Shown here piece by piece: positions 46,143 to 54,963 of a DNA stretch of 56,664 nt. The notes under the pieces are model-generated. The model was given only the letters and a program-made list of their open reading frames with translations, ran no database searches and had not been told where the DNA came from. A program made the position numbers and the translations under genes. Source of the stretch: Eubacterium sp. (GTDB taxonomy: Bacteria; Bacillota; Clostridia; Lachnospirales; Lachnospiraceae); NCBI GenBank assembly GCA_017965495.1, contig JAGCPW010000061.1:1-56664 (forward strand). The letters are read 5' to 3'. How positions within the stretch are numbered: the stretch's first letter is position 1; each line of letters starts with the position of its first letter.

Positions 46143-47328
46143 GAAGGCATTTATTTCGGGTAACGAGGCTGTAGCTACAGCGCTTCGCCAAATCAACCCT
46201 GACGTATTTCCAGCATTTCCTATTACACCTTCCACAGAAGTACCACAGTACTTCTCAAACTATGTGGCAAATGGATTAGTGGATACAGAATTTATTACAG
46301 TAGAAAGTGAGCACAGTTCAATGAGTGCGGCTATGGGTGCATCAGCAGCAGGAGCAAGAGCTCTCACTGCTACATCATCTGCAGGTCTTGCATTTATGTG
46401 GGAAGTGTTAGGTGTGGCTGCATCTAGTAGACTTCCAGTGGGACTAGCAGCAGTTTGTCGTGCGCTTACAGGACCACTTAACATCAACTGTGATCATTCA
46501 GATACAATGGGAGCAAGAGACTCAGGCTGGATTCAGATTTATGCTGAAGATAACCAGGAAGCATATGACAATATGGTTATGGCTTTTAATATTGCTGAGA
46601 ACAAAGACGTTATGCTTCCAATCATGATTTGTCAGGATGGATTTATCACAAGCCATGCTGTAAATGATATGGAAATTTTAGATGACGACGTAGTCAAAGA
46701 GTTTGTGGGCGAGAGAGAACCATCAGAGTATCTACTAAACCCTGATGAGAAATTTGCCGTAGGCCCATATGCTGTTTCAGATTACTATATGGAATCTAGA
46801 AAAGCGCAGGCTCATGCTATGGAAAATGCAAAGCAAGTGATTCTAGATGTGGCAAAAGATTTTGAAAAGATTTCAGGTCGTAAGTACGGCCTTATTGAAG
46901 AATACAAGATGGACGATGCTGAGTATGCAATAGTTATTATTGGTTCAGCAGCAGGTACATCTAAAGAAGCGATTGACCAGATGAGAGAGAATGGCGACAA
47001 AGTTGGTCTAGTAAAGGTAAGATCATTTAGACCTTTCCCAGCAGAAGAGATTGCAAACGCGCTAAAGGGATGCAAGGCAGTAGCTGTTATGGATAGAAGT
47101 GAAGCCTTCTCTACAAACGGTGGACCTTTGGGTGCTGAGACTATGCAAGCAATGTATCAGTACGGTTGCGATGCACTTGCAATCGATATTATGTATGGTA
47201 TCGGTGGTCGTGATGTGAAAGTAGAAGACATCAAGGGTGTTTACGAGACACTTAAAGATATAGCAAAGACTGGTGATAGAGGAGATATCTATCGCTATAT
47301 GGGATTACGTGATAAGGAGGCAAAATAA
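46135..47328 (+). CDS. porA: 2-oxoacid:ferredoxin oxidoreductase, alpha subunit
   Basis: 397 residues. SGNEAVATALRQINPDVFPAFPITPSTEVPQYF at the start (in part) and TVESEHSSMSAAMGASAAGARALTATSSAGLAFM are typical of the alpha subunit, which forms the active site with the TPP-binding beta subunit. RSFRPFPAEEIANAL marks the C-terminal domain. It overlaps porD by 8 bases and porB by one. Confidence 0.95.
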   Translation: MSKKAFISGNEAVATALRQINPDVFPAFPITPSTEVPQYFSNYVANGLVDTEFITVESEHSSMSAAMGASAAGARALTATSSAGLAFMWEVLGVAASSRLPVGLAAVCRALTGPLNINCDHSDTMGARDSGWIQIYAEDNQEAYDNMVMAFNIAENKDVMLPIMICQDGFITSHAVNDMEILDDDVVKEFVGEREPSEYLLNPDEKFAVGPYAVSDYYMESRKAQAHAMENAKQVILDVAKDFEKISGRKYGLIEEYKMDDAEYAIVIIGSAAGTSKEAIDQMRENGDKVGLVKVRSFRPFPAEEIANALKGCKAVAVMDRSEAFSTNGGPLGAETMQAMYQYGCDALAIDIMYGIGGRDVKVEDIKGVYETLKDIAKTGDRGDIYRYMGLRDKEAK

Positions 47329-48263
47329 TGGGTTACAATTTTAGAGAAACAATGAACAAACCTGAACGTTTTGCGCCAGGTCACAGAATGTGTGCAGGTT
47401 GTGGAGCTACAATTTGTGCAAGAAACGTCCTTCGTGGACTAAAACCAGAAGACAAAGCGGTTATCGGCTGTGCTACAGGATGTCTTAATGTTTCATCATT
47501 CCAGTATCCATATGTAGCATGGGAAGATAGCTATATTCACAGTGCGTTTGAAAATGCCAGCTCAACTATGAGCGGTGTGGTAGGTGCTTATGAAGCAATG
47601 AAACGCAAAGGCAAAATAGATGATGACTACAAGTTTATCGTTTTTGGCGGAGACGGTGGTACATATGATATAGGTATTCAGTCTTTGTCAGGTGCGATGG
47701 AACGTGGAACAGACTATACATACGTTTGTTATGATAACGGAGCATATATGAACACAGGTACACAGCGTTCATCAGCTACACCAATGTATGCGGACACTAC
47801 CACTACACCAGTTGGTAGCGAGTCAGTTGGTAAGACACAGTATAGAAAAGATTTGTCTGATATTTTGGTTGCACACAGCATTCCATATGTGGCACAGACT
47901 ACATTTTTTAATGGATTAAAAGATCTTCACACAAAATCAGAGCGTGCTATTTACACAAAAGGACCAGCGTTCCTAAACGTAATGGCTCCATGTCCAACAG
48001 GATGGAAATATGCTACTGATGATATTATGGAGATTTGTCGTTTGGCAGTAGAGACTAACTACTGGCCACTTTACGAAGTAGTTGATGGCAAGTGGATTGT
48101 AAGTTACGAGCCAAAGAATAGACTTCCTATTGAAGAGTTCCTTCGTACACAGGGAAGATTCAAACATCTATTTACTCCAGAAAACGAGCACTTGTTAGAA
48201 GAGTACCAGAAGGAAGTTGATAGAAGATGGGAAGACTTGATGTTTAAGGCAAGTAGAGGATAA
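47328..48263 (+). CDS. porB: 2-oxoacid:ferredoxin oxidoreductase, beta (TPP-binding) subunit
   Basis: 311 residues. CAGCGATICAR binds the proximal iron-sulfur cluster; FGGDGGTYDIGIQSLSGAMERG and DNGAYMNTGTQRSSATP form the thiamine diphosphate and substrate pocket. The STP-like TGTQRSSATP region is that of pyruvate enzymes, which favours pyruvate as substrate. It completes the porCDAB set. Confidence 0.95.
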   Translation: MGYNFRETMNKPERFAPGHRMCAGCGATICARNVLRGLKPEDKAVIGCATGCLNVSSFQYPYVAWEDSYIHSAFENASSTMSGVVGAYEAMKRKGKIDDDYKFIVFGGDGGTYDIGIQSLSGAMERGTDYTYVCYDNGAYMNTGTQRSSATPMYADTTTTPVGSESVGKTQYRKDLSDILVAHSIPYVAQTTFFNGLKDLHTKSERAIYTKGPAFLNVMAPCPTGWKYATDDIMEICRLAVETNYWPLYEVVDGKWIVSYEPKNRLPIEEFLRTQGRFKHLFTPENEHLLEEYQKEVDRRWEDLMFKASRG

Positions 48264-48265
48264 AA

Positions 48266-48691
48266 ATGTTAAATTTCGAATATCAGAACGATAAAGAAAA
48301 ATTTAAAAATGCTATTACTAGACAAGGTGAAAAAGAAGGATTCATTGTCACAAAAGAAAACGATGAGTACTCACTTGCTTTTAACCTAGAGCATGAGAAA
48401 GGTAAGAGTTACTATCCGATAGGCTTTAAGGGAACAGTAGAAGAAAAGGATGGTAAGACTTCTCTAATCGGCAAAGTAAGTTACGGAATTTATCTTTATG
48501 TAATAGCGACAGTATTATATGCACTAATTATTGCTAGACTAGTTTATTCAGTAGTTCAGAATCAGCAGAAGAACACAATAATAGCTTTGGTAGCATTTGC
48601 TATTGCAGTCTTTATTACGGTGTATATGATACTGAAGATAAAGAAATCTAAGATGAGAATAATTGAGTTTTTAAATGGTTTAAATGTCTAA
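48266..48691 (+). CDS. Small membrane protein of unknown function, tail of the por operon
   Basis: 141 residues. The N-terminal 70 are soluble, charged and rich in Lys/Glu with beta-like segments; two hydrophobic spans follow (about 74-96 and 104-122), then a basic end. It starts 2 nt after porB, so it is co-transcribed, but nothing in it suggests an enzyme. I do not recognise the family. A GNRA-loop bidirectional terminator follows. Confidence 0.75.
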   Translation: MLNFEYQNDKEKFKNAITRQGEKEGFIVTKENDEYSLAFNLEHEKGKSYYPIGFKGTVEEKDGKTSLIGKVSYGIYLYVIATVLYALIIARLVYSVVQNQQKNTIIALVAFAIAVFITVYMILKIKKSKMRIIEFLNGLNV

Positions 48692-48718
48692 AAAACCAGC
48701 ACGAAAGTGCTGGTTTTT
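48691..48718. terminator. Bidirectional terminator between convergent genes
   Basis: AAAAACCAGCAC (48691-48702) pairs with GTGCTGGTTTTT (48707-48718) around a GAAA loop. A-run and T-run flank it, so it works on both strands. Confidence 0.92.
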
Positions 48719-49034
48719 ATTTATTGTTTTCCACAATAGCTTTTATTAATCTTTCTATTGTTTCTGCCTGATCTTTCTCAAGCTTGTTGTAGTAAGGAAC
48801 AATCCTATTCATCATCTCTGGATATCTGGTCTCAGTATCAAAGAAATCAACAGGAGTAATGCTTAGTTCCTCACAGATCTTAAAAAATACATCCATTGAA
48901 GGGTAGGACTTCTCGTTTAGGATACCATTGATGTATCCAGAACCTTGCCCAATCTTTAAACTCACATCTCTCGCAGTTCTGTTGTTTTCCTGCATTATTT
49001 CATTCAATCTAGTTGCAAATTCTGTCTTATTCAT
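48717..49034 (-). CDS. XRE-family helix-turn-helix regulator
   Basis: The only minus-strand gene. 105 residues with an N-terminal HTH_3 domain (LNEIMQENNRTARDVSLKIGQGSGYINGILNEKSYPSMDVFFKICEEL in part; recognition helix near GSGYINGIL), then SITPVDFFDTE and a short helical C-terminus likely for dimerisation. AGGAGAAA precedes the ATG on the minus strand. An 8-bp-arm inverted repeat (49048-49070) lies right before the start codon, a good site for autoregulation. The target genes are unknown; matching half-sites are found before mreB. Confidence 0.92.
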   Translation of the reverse strand: MNKTEFATRLNEIMQENNRTARDVSLKIGQGSGYINGILNEKSYPSMDVFFKICEELSITPVDFFDTETRYPEMMNRIVPYYNKLEKDQAETIERLIKAIVENNK

Positions 49035-49047
49035 AATGTGTTTCTCC

Positions 49048-49070
49048 TGATGATATGTTATGTATCATCA
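49048..49070. promoter_or_regulatory. Operator candidate of the XRE regulator
   Basis: TGATGATA (49048-49055) and TATCATCA (49063-49070) are perfect complements 7 bases apart, 14 nt before the start codon of the regulator on the minus strand. Confidence 0.6.
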
Positions 49071-49250
49071 TATACTATATTTTCTGCTGATGTATTGGTA
49101 TGAATGCGATATTTTACACAATGCGTAGGAATGGTTGCGACATTTACCAAAAAGTAACGCAATGAATAGGATATCTCGCTATTTTAGCTATCTTTGTCGC
49201 AGAATATTCTAAAAGTGTGATAAACACTAGAAAAACGGGATATTTTTTGC

Positions 49251-49279
49251 TTGACATCCCAAACCCCTTTAACTATAAT
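49251..49279 (+). promoter_or_regulatory. Consensus promoter of the str operon
   Basis: TTGACA (49251-49256), exactly 17 bp, TATAAT (49274-49279): a perfect sigma-A promoter for rpsL-rpsG-fusA. Confidence 0.92.
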
Positions 49280-49353
49280 AATATGGCGTGTTTATAGGGG
49301 TAAGTGCGCCCTAAATTAAGTATAAACATAGTTCTAATAAGGAGGTAAAACGG

Positions 49354-49764
49354 ATGCCAACATTTAACCAATTGGTAAGAAAAGGACGTAAGACATCTAC
49401 AAAGAAGTCTACTGCTCCAGCTCTTTTAAAGACTTATAACTCTTTAAATAAGAGAATGACAGATACTGCTTCTCCACAGAAGCGTGGTGTTTGTACAGCA
49501 GTTAAGACAGCTACACCTAAGAAGCCTAATTCAGCTCTTAGAAAGATTGCCAGAGTTCGTTTATCTAATGGTATTGAGGTAACAAGCTATATCCCTGGTG
49601 AAGGTCACAACCTTCAGGAACATAGTGTTGTTATGATTCGTGGTGGAAGGGTAAAAGACTTACCTGGTACAAGATACCACATCATTAGAGGAACACTTGA
49701 TACTGCCGGCGTAGCAAACAGACGTCAAGCACGTTCAAAGTATGGTGCTAAGAGACCTAAGTAA
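49354..49764 (+). CDS. rpsL: Ribosomal protein S12
   Basis: 136 residues of the decoding-centre protein: [25 protein letters not shown] and [10 protein letters not shown]...[13 protein letters not shown]. The two lysines altered in streptomycin-resistant strains are unchanged. AAGGAGG (49339-49345) precedes ATG. First gene of the str operon. Confidence 0.98.
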   Translation: MPTFNQLVRKGRKTSTKKSTAPALLKTYNSLNKRMTDTASPQKRGVCTAVKTATPKKPNSALRKIARVRLSNGIEVTSYIPGEGHNLQEHSVVMIRGGRVKDLPGTRYHIIRGTLDTAGVANRRQARSKYGAKRPK

Positions 49765-49965
49765 TTTTAGGTAGACTACATCACAGGTTGAATGATTTGT
49801 TTCGGTTATTAGAATTATGAAGCGATTTATCGCACATATATGAGTTGTCTAATACCGGCAAAACACAACTAAGTGAGTACCGTAGATCTAATCGCATGGA
49901 AACATGCAACTGAGTTTCTTCTATATAGAAGGGATTCTAAAAAAATGATTAAGGAGGGAAGTATT
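49765..49965 (+). other. 201-base structured gap between rpsL and rpsG
   Basis: No gene is supported; an apparent N-terminal extension of rpsG in this gap has no ribosome site. It contains several short inverted repeats, including TTCTATATAGAA (49918-49929). In Escherichia coli the rpsL-rpsG gap binds S7 for autoregulation; a similar role here is inferred. Confidence 0.5.
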
Positions 49966-50436
49966 ATGCCACGTAAAGGACATACTCAAAAAAGAGAGGT
50001 TTTGGCTGACCCAATGTACAATAGCATAATTGTTACTAAGCTTATCAATAACATCATGTTAGACGGTAAGAAGGGTGTTGCACAAAAGATTGTTTATGGT
50101 GCATTTGATAGAGTAGCTCAGGAAACTGGCAAGAATGCTCTTGAAGTATTTGAAGAGGCTATGAACAACGTAATGCCTGCATTGGAAGTTAAAGCTAGAA
50201 GAATTGGTGGTGCCACATATCAGGTACCAATTGAGGTTAGACCTGCTAGAAGACAGGCACTTGGACTTCGTTGGATTACAGAGTATTCTCGTGCACGTAG
50301 TGAAAAGACTATGGAAGAGAGACTTGCAAACGAAATTCTAGATGCTGCTAATGAGACAGGCGCTTCAGTTAAGAAACGTGAAGATATGCATAAGATGGCT
50401 GAGGCTAATAAAGCTTTCGCACACTACAGATTCTAA
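49966..50436 (+). CDS. rpsG: Ribosomal protein S7
   Basis: 156 residues beginning [20 protein letters not shown], a typical start, with AAGGAGG (49951-49957) 8 nt before ATG 49966. [10 protein letters not shown]-like and [16 protein letters not shown] motifs are the rRNA-binding parts. The gap to fusA carries hairpins at 50461-50488 and 50503-50518 (GAAA loop). Confidence 0.97.
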   Translation: MPRKGHTQKREVLADPMYNSIIVTKLINNIMLDGKKGVAQKIVYGAFDRVAQETGKNALEVFEEAMNNVMPALEVKARRIGGATYQVPIEVRPARRQALGLRWITEYSRARSEKTMEERLANEILDAANETGASVKKREDMHKMAEANKAFAHYRF

Positions 50437-50460
50437 TCACGTTATTAAATTAGAAACTAT

Positions 50461-50518
50461 TAGTTTTTTGCATCGGATGCAAAGACTAAATAAACTTAAA
50501 TCTTATGCGAAAGCATAA
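50461..50518 (+). other. Two hairpins before fusA
   Basis: TAGT...TTTGCAT/ATGCAAA...ACTA (50461-50488) and TTATGC-GAAA-GCATAA (50503-50518). Neither has a T-run after it, so they are probably processing, stability or regulatory structures. Confidence 0.55.
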
Positions 50519-50545
50519 CAAATTCGAAATAAGGAGGAAAAAGCT

Positions 50546-52663
50546 TTGGCTGGAAGAGAATATCCACTAGAGAGAACTAGAAACATCGGTATTATGGCTC
50601 ATATTGATGCCGGTAAGACTACACTTACAGAGCGTATTCTTTACTATACTGGTGTTAACTATAAAATCGGTGATACTCATGAAGGTACTGCTACTATGGA
50701 CTGGATGGAACAAGAGCAGGAGCGTGGTATCACAATTACATCAGCTGCTACTACATGTCATTGGACAAAGCAGAAGGATAACAAGCCAGCACCTGGCGAG
50801 TTAGAACACCGTATCAACATTATCGATACTCCAGGTCACGTGGACTTTACCGTAGAGGTTGAGCGTTCACTTCGTGTACTTGACGGTGCTGTTGGTGTGT
50901 TCTGTGCTAAGGGTGGTGTTGAACCTCAGTCTGAAAACGTTTGGAGACAGGCTGACACATACAACGTACCACGTATGGCATTCATCAATAAGATGGACAT
51001 CTTAGGTGCAGACTTCTTTAACGCAGTTGACCAAATTAGGGAGAGACTTGGCAAGAACGCTATAGTTACACAGCTTCCTATCGGAAAAGAAGATGATTTC
51101 AAAGGAATCATCGACCTATTTGAGATGAAAGCTTACATCTACAATGACGACAAGGGTGAAGATATTTCTATCGAAGACATCCCTGCCGACATGAAAGATC
51201 AAGCTGATCAATACAGAGATGAGCTACTTGAAAAGATTTGTGAGTTAGATGACGAACTTATGATGGCTTATCTAGAAGGTGAAGAGCCTTCAGAAGAAGA
51301 ACTTAAGAAAGTGCTTAGAACAGCTACTTGTGATTGTACAGCTGTACCAGTATGTTGTGGTTCTGCTTACAAGAACAAAGGTGTTCAGAAGTTGTTAGAC
51401 TCAATCGTAGAGTTCATGCCAGCACCTACAGATATCGAAGCTATCAAGGGTGTTGATATGGATGGTAACGAAGTTGAGAGACACGCTTCAGATGATGAGC
51501 CTTTCTCAGCTCTTGCATTTAAGATCATGGCTGACCCATTCGTTGGTAAGCTAGCATTCTTTAGAGTTTACTCAGGTACTATGAACTCAGGTTCTTACGT
51601 ACTTAACGCTACTAAAGAGAAGAAGGAGAGAGTTGGTCGTATCCTTCAGATGCACGCTAACAGTCGTGAAGAGTTAGACAAGGTATATTCTGGTGATATC
51701 GCAGCAGCAGTTGGTTTCAAACTAACAGCTACAGGTGATACTATCTGTGATGAGCAGGCTCCAGTTATCCTTGAGTCAATGGAATTCCCAGAACCTGTTA
51801 TCGAGCTCGCTATTGAGCCAAAGACAAAAGCAGGTCAGGGCAAAATGGGTGAAGCTTTGGCTAAGTTAGCTGAAGAAGATCCAACATTTAAAGCTCATAC
51901 TAATGAAGAAACAGGACAGACTATCATCGCTGGTATGGGTGAGCTTCACTTAGAGATTATCGTAGATAGACTTCTTCGTGAATTTAAAGTAGAGGCTAAC
52001 GTTGGTGCACCTCAGGTTGCATATAAAGAGACATTTACTAAAGAAGTTGATGTTGATAGCAAATATGCTAAGCAGTCTGGTGGTCGTGGACAGTACGGTC
52101 ACTGTAAAGTTAAATTCGAACCTATGGATCCAAACGGAGAAGAGACATTCTCATTTGAATCTACTGTAGTAGGTGGTAACATTCCTAAGGAATACATTCC
52201 TGCTGTAGGTGAAGGTATCGAGGAAGCTGCACAGACAGGTATTATCGCGGGATTCCCAGTGCTTGGTGTTAAGGCTACAGTTTATGATGGTTCATACCAC
52301 GAAGTCGATTCATCAGAAATGGCATTCCACATCGCTGGTTCTATGGCGTTCAAGGATGCTATGCAAAAAGGTGGAGCAGTGCTTCTAGAGCCTATCATGA
52401 GAGTCGAAGTAACAATGCCTGAAGAATACATGGGCGATGTTATCGGAGACATCAATGGTCGTCGTGGTCGTATCGAGAGCATGGATGACCTAGGTGGTGG
52501 TAAAATCGTTAGAGGTTTCGTACCACTAGCTGAAATGTTTGGATACTCAACAGACCTTCGTTCTCGTACACAGGGACGTGGTAACTACTCAATGTTCTTC
52601 GAGAAGTATGAGCAGGCACCTAAGTCTATCCAAGAGAAGGTAGTGTCAGACACATCCAAATAA
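50546..52663 (+). CDS. fusA: Elongation factor G
   Basis: 705 residues, the translocase GTPase. It starts at TTG (50546) with AAGGAGG (50531-50537) 8 nt upstream. G motifs: [21 protein letters not shown]. The switch region [11 protein letters not shown] and C-terminal motifs [11 protein letters not shown] and GRRGRIESM are intact. The third gene of the str operon; tuf follows behind its own promoter. Confidence 0.98.
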   Translation: MAGREYPLERTRNIGIMAHIDAGKTTLTERILYYTGVNYKIGDTHEGTATMDWMEQEQERGITITSAATTCHWTKQKDNKPAPGELEHRINIIDTPGHVDFTVEVERSLRVLDGAVGVFCAKGGVEPQSENVWRQADTYNVPRMAFINKMDILGADFFNAVDQIRERLGKNAIVTQLPIGKEDDFKGIIDLFEMKAYIYNDDKGEDISIEDIPADMKDQADQYRDELLEKICELDDELMMAYLEGEEPSEEELKKVLRTATCDCTAVPVCCGSAYKNKGVQKLLDSIVEFMPAPTDIEAIKGVDMDGNEVERHASDDEPFSALAFKIMADPFVGKLAFFRVYSGTMNSGSYVLNATKEKKERVGRILQMHANSREELDKVYSGDIAAAVGFKLTATGDTICDEQAPVILESMEFPEPVIELAIEPKTKAGQGKMGEALAKLAEEDPTFKAHTNEETGQTIIAGMGELHLEIIVDRLLREFKVEANVGAPQVAYKETFTKEVDVDSKYAKQSGGRGQYGHCKVKFEPMDPNGEETFSFESTVVGGNIPKEYIPAVGEGIEEAAQTGIIAGFPVLGVKATVYDGSYHEVDSSEMAFHIAGSMAFKDAMQKGGAVLLEPIMRVEVTMPEEYMGDVIGDINGRRGRIESMDDLGGGKIVRGFVPLAEMFGYSTDLRSRTQGRGNYSMFFEKYEQAPKSIQEKVVSDTSK

Positions 52664-52732
52664 GAAGTTTTGTTTGAGGGCGAAAGCCCGAAACTTAGTT
52701 TCAAAACAAGGGCCTAAAAGCCCATAAATAGC

Positions 52733-52768
52733 CGTTATTTGCTTAAGGTTTAGCCTTGAAAAATAACG
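52733..52768 (+). other. Hairpin after fusA
   Basis: CGTTATTT (52733-52740) pairs with AAATAACG (52761-52768), with inner AAGG/CCTT. It lacks a T-run. A small GGGC-GAAA-GCCC hairpin lies earlier (52677-52688). Together they may end or process the fusA message. Confidence 0.5.
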
Positions 52769-52778
52769 AAAAATATAC

Positions 52779-52807
52779 TTGAAAATGTTTCTGTTATAAA
52801 ATATAAT
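52779..52807 (+). promoter_or_regulatory. Promoter of tuf
   Basis: TTGAAA (52779-52784), 17-bp spacer, TATAAT (52802-52807), about 60 nt before tuf. Confidence 0.85.
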
Positions 52808-52868
52808 GGTATTTAGTTTTCGAGATAAAGATAAAATAATTTTTTAGTTAATCAGGAGGAAATTAAAA

Positions 52869-54056
52869 ATGGCTAAAGAAAAATTTGAGAGAACCAAACC
52901 GCATTGTAATATCGGTACAATTGGTCACGTAGACCACGGTAAAACAACATTAACAGCTGCAATTACTAAAGTACTTTCAGAGAGAGTATCAGGTAACCAG
53001 GCTACAGATTTTGAAAACATCGATAAGGCTCCAGAAGAGAGAGAGCGTGGAATCACTATCTCAACTGCTCACGTAGAGTATGAGACAGAGAAGAGACACT
53101 ATGCTCACGTTGACTGTCCAGGTCACGCGGATTATGTAAAGAACATGATTACTGGTGCTGCTCAGATGTACGGCGCTATCCTTGTAGTAGCTGCTACTGA
53201 CGGTGTTATGGCTCAGACTAAAGAGCACATCCTACTATCTCGTCAGGTAGGTGTACCAAAGATCGTAGTATTCTTGAATAAGTGCGATATGGTAGATGAT
53301 GACGAACTTATCGAATTAGTAGAAATGGACTTAACAGAAGTTCTTGAAGAGTATGGATTTGAAGATTCACCAATCATCAAGGGTTCAGCTCTTAAGGCTC
53401 TAGAAGATCCATCAGGAGAATGGGGAGATAAGATCATGGAACTTATGGACACAGTTGATGAGTACTTCCCAGATCCACAGAGAGATACAGATAAGCCTTT
53501 CCTAATGCCAGTAGAGGACGTATTCACAATCACAGGTCGTGGTACTGTTGCTACAGGTAGAGTAGAGAGAGGCACACTAAACATCAACGACGAAGTTGAA
53601 ATCGTAGGTATCAAGGACGACGTTCAGAAGACTGTTGTTACTGGTATCGAGATGTTCAGAAAACTTCTAGACAGCGCAGAAGCTGGTGATAACATTGGTG
53701 CTCTTCTTAGAGGTATCGACAGAGACGAGATCGAAAGAGGACAGGTACTTGCTAAACCAGGTTCAGTTACATGTCACAAGAAGTTCAAAGGACAGGTTTA
53801 TGTATTAACAAAGGATGAAGGTGGACGTCATACTCCTTTCTTCAACAACTATAGACCTCAGTTCTACTTCAGAACAACTGACGTTACTGGTGTATGTAAC
53901 CTTCCAGACGGCACAGAAATGTGTATGCCTGGTGACAACGTAGAAATCACTGTTGAACTTATCCAGCCAATCGCTATGGAGCAGGGTCTTGGATTCGCTA
54001 TCCGTGAAGGTGGTAGAACAGTAGGTTCAGGTAAGGTTACTGAAATTATCGAGTAA
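52869..54056 (+). CDS. tuf: Elongation factor Tu
   Basis: 395 residues; it delivers aminoacyl-tRNA to the ribosome. G motifs [29 protein letters not shown]-like region and NKCD are intact. AGGAGGAAA precedes the ATG. It has its own promoter and terminator, so it is expressed separately from fusA. Confidence 0.98.
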   Translation: MAKEKFERTKPHCNIGTIGHVDHGKTTLTAAITKVLSERVSGNQATDFENIDKAPEERERGITISTAHVEYETEKRHYAHVDCPGHADYVKNMITGAAQMYGAILVVAATDGVMAQTKEHILLSRQVGVPKIVVFLNKCDMVDDDELIELVEMDLTEVLEEYGFEDSPIIKGSALKALEDPSGEWGDKIMELMDTVDEYFPDPQRDTDKPFLMPVEDVFTITGRGTVATGRVERGTLNINDEVEIVGIKDDVQKTVVTGIEMFRKLLDSAEAGDNIGALLRGIDRDEIERGQVLAKPGSVTCHKKFKGQVYVLTKDEGGRHTPFFNNYRPQFYFRTTDVTGVCNLPDGTEMCMPGDNVEITVELIQPIAMEQGLGFAIREGGRTVGSGKVTEIIE

Positions 54057-54075
54057 TTAATACTAATTTAAATAT

Positions 54076-54109
54076 AAAAAAGCAATGTCAATTTGGCATT
54101 GCTTTTTTT
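54076..54109 (+). terminator. Rho-independent terminator after tuf
   Basis: AAAAAAGCAATGTC (54076-54089) pairs with GGCATTGCTTTTTT (54095-54108, one G-T pair), followed by T. Confidence 0.93.
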
Positions 54110-54139
54110 ATGTTATATAATAGCAACCGGAGGTTTTTT

Positions 54140-54925
54140 ATGGAAATAAATTTAGTAAATGTAAATGGAATCGAAATGAAGTACGCTAAGTTTGGGACGG
54201 GCGCTAAGGATATGGTTATCATTCCTGGCCTTAATGTAAACAGCGTGCTTGATAATGCTGAAGCGGTGGAGGATTATTACGCCCGCTTCAAAGACGACTA
54301 CACAGTTTACTTGATAGATAGAAGAATAAACTTACCTGAAGGTTACACAACAAGACAGATAGCAGATGATACTGTGACGGTTTTGAAAGAGATAGGTGTC
54401 GAGAATGCATATATGCACGGCGCATCGCAAGGTGGAACTATCTTGCAGGAGATTGAAATTAACTATCCGGAGATGGTGAAGAAGGCTATTTTGGCATCTA
54501 CCATTTCTAGACCAAGTGGCGAGGCAATCCAGATGGTAGATGACTGGGCTAAGTGGGGCAAAGCTAGAGATAGAGAAGCACTAGAAGAGCACTTTGTGAA
54601 ACTAGGCTACACTGATGAATTCTTTGACAAATTCAGAGATGTGCTAGAGGGCACAATTCTTACAGCATCTGATGAGAAGCTAGATAAGTTTGCGATTTTG
54701 GCGGAGGCGCTAAGAGGATTTGATACGTATGATAGACTTGATCAAATCAAGTGCGAGACATTGGTGATGGGTGCTAAGGGCGACAAAATGTTTAGCTACA
54801 AAGACCAAATCGAAATGGCAGAGAAGATAGGGTGTGAATACTATATGTATGATGGCTACAGCCACTGTGTGTATGATGAGGCACCAGACTATTTGGATAG
54901 GCTAGAAGAATTCTTCGCCAAATAG
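54140..54925 (+). CDS. Alpha/beta hydrolase
   Basis: 261 residues, counted from the ATG at 54140 with CCGGAGG (54127-54133) upstream; a longer reading from 54110 lies in the tuf terminator. The nucleophile is Ser96 in HGASQGG; the oxyanion region is VIIPGLNV, and the acid and base are probably Asp in MGAKGDKMF and His in YSHCVYDEAP. The lid region (about 118-180) is helical. Substrate unknown; esterases, peptidases and acyl-transfer enzymes share this fold. No promoter could be assigned. Confidence 0.9.
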   Translation: MEINLVNVNGIEMKYAKFGTGAKDMVIIPGLNVNSVLDNAEAVEDYYARFKDDYTVYLIDRRINLPEGYTTRQIADDTVTVLKEIGVENAYMHGASQGGTILQEIEINYPEMVKKAILASTISRPSGEAIQMVDDWAKWGKARDREALEEHFVKLGYTDEFFDKFRDVLEGTILTASDEKLDKFAILAEALRGFDTYDRLDQIKCETLVMGAKGDKMFSYKDQIEMAEKIGCEYYMYDGYSHCVYDEAPDYLDRLEEFFAK

Positions 54926-54963
54926 TGCGTGATGAAGACTAATAATTTTTAAAAGGAAAAGAT

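Larger units (their letters stand above)
49035..49353 (+). other. 319-base spacer: XRE operator, repeats and rpsL promoter and leader
   Basis: No gene is visible. It holds the XRE inverted repeat (49048-49070), a half-site TGATGTAT (49088-49095), imperfect repeats of GCGA(T/C)ATTT-AC (49106 and 49137), a perfect promoter (49251-49279), and an rpsL leader with GGCG...CGCC and AAATTAAGTATAAA (49313-49326). Confidence 0.8.
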
